A stretch of 11,181 nt of DNA from Gracilaria caudata (Eukaryota > Rhodophyta > Florideophyceae > Gracilariales > Gracilariaceae): contig JASCIV010000858.1 of assembly GCA_030374735.1 (NCBI GenBank), positions 1 through 11,181 on the forward strand, in the 5' to 3' direction. A program made the position numbers and the translations under genes. Below are positions 6,358 to 11,181 of the stretch, piece after piece. Position 1 is the first letter of the stretch. Every line of letters starts with the position of its first letter. The notes under the pieces are model-generated. The model made no database searches and was not told where the DNA came from. It saw only the letters and a list, made by a program, of their open reading frames with translations.

Positions 6358-9300
6358 ATGTTTCGAAGCCCCTACATGCTCAGAATGAACAAGGACTCGG
6401 ACATTTCTGCCCTTGATCCCTCTAAGGACTCGGATATTTCTGCCCTTGATCCCTCTCGGGAGTACATCGAATACGATACGCCCGCGGATACAACGTTCGA
6501 TGTCCCGGTCGATTTTATACTTTCAAGTCTCATCGAAAAGGATAATGAAGAAAACACATGGATTTTCAGGAAGGGATCTGGGAGTGCGTTGGTTTCTAAG
6601 TTCACAACGGAGAATGGGAGACCGATTTCGTTTGTCAGTACCGTGGAACGAGGTAGTAGGCCTTGTTCAATGTCTTCGTCAAGCTCGCGTTCATACATGT
6701 ACAAGGTGTTGAAATGTGCACATCGCAGCAACAACGAGAAGGGCGTGCGTCCCTGCATGGCTAGAGCAACACTTAAGTTTTCGATCTTATTCGAGCAGGA
6801 CGTTGAGAGGGCTGGCCTCTCTTATAGAGCAATAAACGTCATTTGGGATAAAGGAAATGGTGACTCGCCGATTCCATGCATTCATTTGAAAGGCGCGACT
6901 GCTAGGGGAGTAGTCAGGAAGCACGAAAGAAATAGACTGACCGAGATGGCTAGCATGCCTTCTCACATGACGATGGAGTCCATTCGTGCCAACTCGAAAG
7001 CGTTTGAACAGTTGCTTACGGGCAACAGAACTGGATTACTCATCTCGCAGAGTGCTGCTCATAAGGCTAGAGTTCGAGGCAGAAAAGAGCTTTATGAGAA
7101 GGAGGGAGACGTTGTGTTGGATTTGGGACGGATTCGACGCGAGTGCTGGGATAGACACCGCCAGGATGGATTTCAGAATCTTCCAATCCAAGGAAAGCTG
7201 AAGAGCTTCATGGGCACGGTTCACGATCTACGAGCAATGGGTGATGGAGGTTTCAGTGGATTGACACTGTTCACTGCCGTTAGCCTTGAGATACATCGCA
7301 GGCTTATAGAGACACGCAGTGAGAACGCCAAGAGTATCCTCATGGACTCTACGCAGTTCAGGGAAGCAGAGGTTCTGGTTTCCGTGCATACTGACCACGT
7401 TTTACGATCACTTTCCCGCGGAGCAAAGCTTCGATACAGCACCGACAAGCAGCATGTATGGGTAAAACCTCTGCACACTTTTTTAGTCCTTCGCCTTGAA
7501 ACTGGAACCGAGAAACACAGAACAACTCAGCCGTTCATTTGTGCTGAACATATTAGCGTCGACAGAACGGCGGGAGAGATGAAGAAGTTTCTGGAAACTT
7601 ATTTTGGAAGACTTGAGTTCTACATCGGAGTCAAGGCGTATCCGGCTTTCTTTGTATCTGATGAGGATAAGGCGTTCACTGCTGCTGCCGTGTGGGTATT
7701 CAATCGAATGTACGTGTCGGAGTATGGAGCTCTTCTGTTGCTTTCTTCCCAAAGAAAGGATGAAGCGATTCGCTGCGAAAGTGTTCGAACCACTTCGGTA
7801 CATTGCACAGTGCACAAATCGAGAAATCTGCGTGACTATATCCATGACCTGGCAAAAGAGCGCAAGGAGAAGAAGGATGGAGAGGTTTACACTTCGTTAA
7901 ATCGCTTTATGCAACAACTTTTCGCATTCGTCCGATCTGCTGACTCATATGAAGAGCTGTGTCATAGGACTGGTGCTATAAATTACATTTTATCCACGAA
8001 GAGTTATCCCTACTTGCCCCCAGGGGATGAAGGTAAACTCATTGTCGTCGCATCCACAGCGGATTGTGTGGAAAGAGGTGGTGAAGAGCTCTGGAGAAGG
8101 TTGACTCCTACAAATCGACCTCCCCCAGATACAAAGCCGGTGCACCGGGTGCGGCTAGAATCGAGGCTGGGTAAGGAACAGTTGGATTGGGATTTAGAGT
8201 TACAACTGAACAATGAACTTGAGGAGGAAATCGTCAAGGATGTTGCTATTGATGGAGCTGGGGTGGAAGTCTGTGGTCAGGAGCCCATCTTGGGCCGGAG
8301 TTCTGAATCGTTCGAAGCAAATGGAATTTGTAAGCTGTCTTATGGTAGGTTTGATGCCTACGTTATGTTCGAGTCAAAAATACGCGTGGACGGCGTCGAC
8401 AGAGTGTTAGTTCAATATCATTGCCCATTTTTAAGTGGTTACGGATACGGTGATGGGGGATTCAAGATGCTTTACAGGCTAAGCGAAGTATCGAAGAGAG
8501 ATGTGCATTCTCCGTTATGCGCCGAAGGTCGATCACTACAATTCTTTCGAACTAGCGTTTTCGCCAATGCTGTTTTTTTGTGCGACGCGCTAACGGGTAG
8601 AGCTCCATTGACTCACAACATCTCCGTTGAAGTAGCTATCAGGAATCGCAAGCACGTGGATGAGATCGGGCTTCAGATGAAGACATGTGCAAAGGGCATG
8701 CGTTTACCGGAGTATGTTAGTCGGCGAGCGAAATGGATTGACAATAAGAATGTTCTACAGATCTCTTTGATGTTGAGTCGACGGATGAGCGCTCGTAGGC
8801 GACCAAAAGCGGCGGATCACCTTCTACCGAACCGAAAAAAGTCTCGACTGACAGACATTGCACGCAACTGTGATGTTGACCGTCAAAATGGTTTAGGTTG
8901 TTCTACTCTTCTTAACAACAGGGAATCATCTAGCGACCCTCTCATTTCGTATGCAGCAGTGCCTGCAATAGTTCGGGGCTACGATGGCGGCTTAACTCAA
9001 GATTTCCCATCGACACAGTTAAGCTTGAGCCAAGAAGCCCGTACAGAATCTGTATGGAACAGTACAAGAGGGGTTTCGGGTGTGCGTGGACAGCTTCCGG
9101 AATCAGAGGCCGACAAGACAATTGTCGGTTTTCTCAACAAAGCTACTGAACAACTTCGTGCTATTCTTTCTCCGCTTGGATCTACAGAACTAATGTTGTC
9201 ACTTTTATGTCGTCATATTGGGTCCCGGGAAGCGGAAAACGTTTCTTCCGAAAACGTTTCGGCAGAGCGGATCAAAGTAACTCTAGATGCTGTTGTCGGG

Positions 9301-10206
9301 TTTGACTGCTTCTATTTCTCCGAGATTTCGAACCAAACACTTTTAAACACTTGGTTTTCGATTTTGGAATCAAGTACTGTCTGGGAGGAAGGAGTGGTTG
9401 GGAGCGATTGCGGGAAATGTGAGCTGATTCCATTTGTGCAGAGAAGGATTGCAATGGTGAGGGATGGGGAGCCTCTACATTTCAGAGGGAGCGATGTCGG
9501 TGACGATCAGAAGTGTCAAGGACTTTCAAGAGAATGCTTGTTAGAAGATATGCGTGTTCTGGTCCGATCCAAATGGTCCATGGCAAATGACTTCAGATTG
9601 TCGTCTCGCATAATGGATCAAATGACGGCACTCTATTCAAAGCTGGTAGGAAGGGCAAGAAGAAACATACTGGTTCAACAATCTCAATGGCTAACTGACA
9701 TGGTATCGATGAATTTTACGTTGAAACGGCTACTGAGCGCCAAGAATCTAAGTTTTCTGGTACATCAGTGCAAGAAGGCGTTTAGGCAAAGTTTTATGCA
9801 AAGCTGGGATGATGCGGAGCAGCTTCTTTGTCCATTTTTGGTGAACAAGAACACAAGAAATGAAAAGTGGATATGTTTGGCTGCCTTCCAATCGAGTCGA
9901 GTCATTAAGATATATGATTCTTCAGCATCAATTCAGGCTCGATTATCGACAGAAATTAAGAGTGCAGTTGAAGCTCTGAAGACCTTTCTTTTATACCACT
10001 CTAGTCCTAATTGGGCGGGAAAATATAAGTGTTGTGGAGTGGACTTACAATTCCCGCAACAAGTAGGGAACAGAGACAGTGGTGTTTTGATTTTGCTTGC
10101 TTGCAGGTTTGCCTTGTTAGGACTGGAGAACAAATTCAGTATTGCTGATATTGAAAACTATCGCTGTAGGTTTGCAAATGAACTTTACGTCCAAAGGGCT
10201 ACCTAA
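6358..10206 (+). CDS. MULE-type transposase fused to a Ulp1/C48-like domain, 1282 aa
   Basis: Likely cuts and rejoins the element's ends in the nucleus. Start chosen at the first in-frame ATG; ATG 6385 has the better context (A at -3), and the frame is open back to a GTG at 6283. Residues ~95-180 resemble the WRKY-GCM1/FLYWCH zinc finger of MULE transposases: C120-x12-C133 and C174-x-H176. The DDE core spans ~350-560: D363 (YSTDKQHVW), D435 in FVSDEDKAFTAA, and C483-x2-H486 in VHCTVHKSRNL. The last acid cannot be fixed by eye. Residues 808-830 hold a bipartite basic nuclear signal. The C terminus (~1100-1282) has the Ulp1 cysteine-protease pattern: KW, IYDSS and PQQVGNRDSG. Q1235 and D1187 are kept, but the His position is K1170 and the Cys is S1241. 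So this domain is probably inactive as a peptidase. Residues 560-800 and 830-1050 match nothing I know. Confidence 0.85.
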   Translation: MFRSPYMLRMNKDSDISALDPSKDSDISALDPSREYIEYDTPADTTFDVPVDFILSSLIEKDNEENTWIFRKGSGSALVSKFTTENGRPISFVSTVERGSRPCSMSSSSSRSYMYKVLKCAHRSNNEKGVRPCMARATLKFSILFEQDVERAGLSYRAINVIWDKGNGDSPIPCIHLKGATARGVVRKHERNRLTEMASMPSHMTMESIRANSKAFEQLLTGNRTGLLISQSAAHKARVRGRKELYEKEGDVVLDLGRIRRECWDRHRQDGFQNLPIQGKLKSFMGTVHDLRAMGDGGFSGLTLFTAVSLEIHRRLIETRSENAKSILMDSTQFREAEVLVSVHTDHVLRSLSRGAKLRYSTDKQHVWVKPLHTFLVLRLETGTEKHRTTQPFICAEHISVDRTAGEMKKFLETYFGRLEFYIGVKAYPAFFVSDEDKAFTAAAVWVFNRMYVSEYGALLLLSSQRKDEAIRCESVRTTSVHCTVHKSRNLRDYIHDLAKERKEKKDGEVYTSLNRFMQQLFAFVRSADSYEELCHRTGAINYILSTKSYPYLPPGDEGKLIVVASTADCVERGGEELWRRLTPTNRPPPDTKPVHRVRLESRLGKEQLDWDLELQLNNELEEEIVKDVAIDGAGVEVCGQEPILGRSSESFEANGICKLSYGRFDAYVMFESKIRVDGVDRVLVQYHCPFLSGYGYGDGGFKMLYRLSEVSKRDVHSPLCAEGRSLQFFRTSVFANAVFLCDALTGRAPLTHNISVEVAIRNRKHVDEIGLQMKTCAKGMRLPEYVSRRAKWIDNKNVLQISLMLSRRMSARRRPKAADHLLPNRKKSRLTDIARNCDVDRQNGLGCSTLLNNRESSSDPLISYAAVPAIVRGYDGGLTQDFPSTQLSLSQEARTESVWNSTRGVSGVRGQLPESEADKTIVGFLNKATEQLRAILSPLGSTELMLSLLCRHIGSREAENVSSENVSAERIKVTLDAVVGFDCFYFSEISNQTLLNTWFSILESSTVWEEGVVGSDCGKCELIPFVQRRIAMVRDGEPLHFRGSDVGDDQKCQGLSRECLLEDMRVLVRSKWSMANDFRLSSRIMDQMTALYSKLVGRARRNILVQQSQWLTDMVSMNFTLKRLLSAKNLSFLVHQCKKAFRQSFMQSWDDAEQLLCPFLVNKNTRNEKWICLAAFQSSRVIKIYDSSASIQARLSTEIKSAVEALKTFLLYHSSPNWAGKYKCCGVDLQFPQQVGNRDSGVLILLACRFALLGLENKFSIADIENYRCRFANELYVQRAT
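6391..6456 (+). repeat. 33-bp in-frame tandem duplication in the transposase N terminus
   Basis: Two 33-base units (6391-6423, 6424-6456) differ at one base and encode KDSDISALDPS twice. The near identity shows a recent slippage or duplication that kept the frame. It lies in an acidic, probably unstructured leader and just after the ATG at 6385. Confidence 0.9.
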
Positions 10207-10263
10207 CCAATAGAATCAAATTATTAAAAACGGCGTATCTTTGCTTTGTTCAAGTAAGAAAAG

Positions 10264-10929
10264 ATGTTGAGAAGGGCTTTAGGGAGTTCATCGCACAATT
10301 CTGTAGCAGTCCTTGACAGACAGTCATTGCTTTTCAGCGAGTCGGGTACATCAGCAATGAACGTTGTACCACATCGTACAAATTTGCTTTCGCTGACGAT
10401 CCAAATTATTGAAGATCGTACTCTTTTCTGTACTCTTCTCCCTCCTTGTATTCAGATGGACGAAAATAATATCGAAGATTTTGTGAAACGCATCATGCAA
10501 AGTGTATATGCCACTATATTTTGCAACACAGTGTCTAAGGAGTTTTCATTCTACAAGGACTATATAAAACGTTTCTTTCCCGTCGTTTTTTATAAGGTGA
10601 AAAAAGAGTTGGAATTATTGCAGAAGATTGAACGCCGAAATGGTGTTATGGAAATACATGATGAACATGACGTAATGAATGATTTCGAATTGGATGATGT
10701 TGCCGTTTGTCATCTCTTTACAGACTTTGTGAAATTTGCCGTTCGTTTTCGAAGAGTGTGCGCAATGTGTGTGAAACATAACTCAGGGCATCAAATTCAT
10801 TCGGCGCTTTTAAATGAACCAGAGTGTAAAGAAGTTCTTCAATCTATGTTTGAGGAAGACTTTCGAGTGTTCTCTCGGTTTGTGTTGATCATGGACTGTG
10901 ACGTTCTTGCACATGTCTTTGAAATTTGA
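10264..10929 (+). CDS. Unknown 221-aa protein downstream of the transposase
   Basis: ATG at 10264 is only 57 bases after the transposase stop; TGA at 10927-10929 ends the frame. I do not recognise the family. Residues 1-60 are serine-rich and look unordered. From residue 65 (an alternative Met, in MDENNIEDF) the protein is rich in Phe, Lys, Glu and Val and looks mostly helical, with an acidic patch HDEHDVMNDFELDD at 132-145 and a Cys-x2-Cys (C166, C169). No signal peptide, membrane segment or catalytic motif is seen. The close spacing suggests either a very short promoter or a second frame on the transposase transcript. It is the last ORF before the right terminus. It shows no visible sequence likeness to the 391-1065 protein at the other end. 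Confidence 0.6.
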   Translation: MLRRALGSSSHNSVAVLDRQSLLFSESGTSAMNVVPHRTNLLSLTIQIIEDRTLFCTLLPPCIQMDENNIEDFVKRIMQSVYATIFCNTVSKEFSFYKDYIKRFFPVVFYKVKKELELLQKIERRNGVMEIHDEHDVMNDFELDDVAVCHLFTDFVKFAVRFRRVCAMCVKHNSGHQIHSALLNEPECKEVLQSMFEEDFRVFSRFVLIMDCDVLAHVFEI

Positions 10930-11043
10930 ACACCTCTTGTTGGATTTTGAGTTATTGAGCGGTTTTGTAAAAACATTTTGGCTTTGTTGTTGGTGAGATT
11001 GAATGTCATAAATACTTGTATTAATCTCAAATTGGCGCCTGAT

Positions 11044-11070
11044 GGTGGTCACCAGCCGGTCACTGGTCGG
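11044..11070. repeat. Right subterminal GGTCACC/GGTCACT repeats
   Basis: GGTGGTCACCAGCCGGTCACTGGTCGG holds two GGTCAC cores. Read on the other strand it aligns with the GTGACCGG tandem repeats at 157-177 (16 of 21 bases), so the left and right subterminal regions are inverted copies of one another. Confidence 0.6.
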
Positions 11071-11085
11071 TTGCGTTGCCAGCGA

Positions 11086-11116
11086 TGCGTCGTTTTTTTC
11101 CGTTTGCCCGGCGCGC
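11086..11116 (-). repeat. Right terminal inverted repeat candidate
   Basis: On the minus strand this reads GCGCGCCGGGCAAACGG and then an A-run, matching 101-130 at 26 of 31 aligned columns. It sits about 10 bases inside the right 41-bp direct repeat, a similar spacing to the left end. Confidence 0.65.
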
Positions 11117-11126
11117 GCGGCACCTG

Positions 11127-11167
11127 GTGACAATGCACGATCTACACGTGTGCTTGCCACGGCGCGT
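11127..11167. repeat. 41-bp direct repeat, right copy
   Basis: Same strand and 39 of 41 bases identical to 48-88, starting GTGACAATGCAC and ending CGGCGCGT. Sequence beyond the copy (GGACTTGCC...) differs from that beyond the left copy (TCGCTTGC...), so the identity stops sharply at this edge. Confidence 0.85.
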
Positions 11168-11181
11168 GGACTTGCCAAGCC

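Noticed and set aside
10810..11178. 122-codon minus-strand ORF crossing the right terminus
   Set aside because: It starts with a non-ATG codon in the flanking repeat, runs antisense to the 10264 ORF and has no motif.

Overview
The window looks like nuclear DNA of a eukaryote. It shows a spliceosomal intron with full consensus signals (donor GTGAGT, branch TACTAAT, acceptor TAAG), SUMO-pathway-like motifs, fragments of the eukaryote-only TRAX and IMPACT families, and GC-rich triplet repeats. A MenH-like fragment hints at a photosynthetic (phylloquinone-making) lineage such as a red alga, but the host is an inference only.

My main reading is one large Mutator-like (MULE-type) DNA transposon seen nearly end to end. 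At both window ends lies a ~30-bp imperfect inverted repeat (101-130 and 11086-11116, 26 of 31 aligned columns identical). Inside each are GGTGACC-type subterminal repeats that are also inverted relative to each other. Just outside each lies a 41-bp direct repeat (48-88 and 11127-11167, 39/41 identical).

Layout: (1) 223-1091, two small plus-strand reading frames: a CxxC...CxxC peptide broken at a C-run and a lysine/arginine-rich unknown protein with a likely frameshift at an A-run. (2) 1196-2402, minus strand, remains of two conserved host genes, 5' part of TRAX joined head to tail to a 5'-truncated IMPACT/Yih1, both broken by stops or frameshifts and TRAX still carrying a 76-bp intron. (3) 2758-3171, plus strand, a central slice of a MenH-like alpha/beta hydrolase. 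(4) 3365-4151, GC-rich micro/minisatellite DNA with an 87-bp duplication. (5) 4152-4920, no convincing gene. (6) 4921-6108, minus strand, an unknown nuclear-type protein with two SUMO-interacting-motif candidates. (7) 6358-10206, plus strand, a 1282-residue transposase: WRKY/GCM1-FLYWCH-like zinc finger, MULE DDE-type core, long unassigned middle, and a C-terminal Ulp1/C48 SUMO-protease-like domain whose catalytic Cys and His are replaced by Ser and Lys. (8) 10264-10929, an unknown 221-residue ORF.

The most interesting picture is a self-sufficient element that carries broken host-gene pieces in the manner of plant Pack-MULEs. It also pairs a transposase bearing an apparently dead SUMO-protease fold with a divergently transcribed protein that may bind SUMO. 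Domain calls come from reading motifs; no database search was possible.
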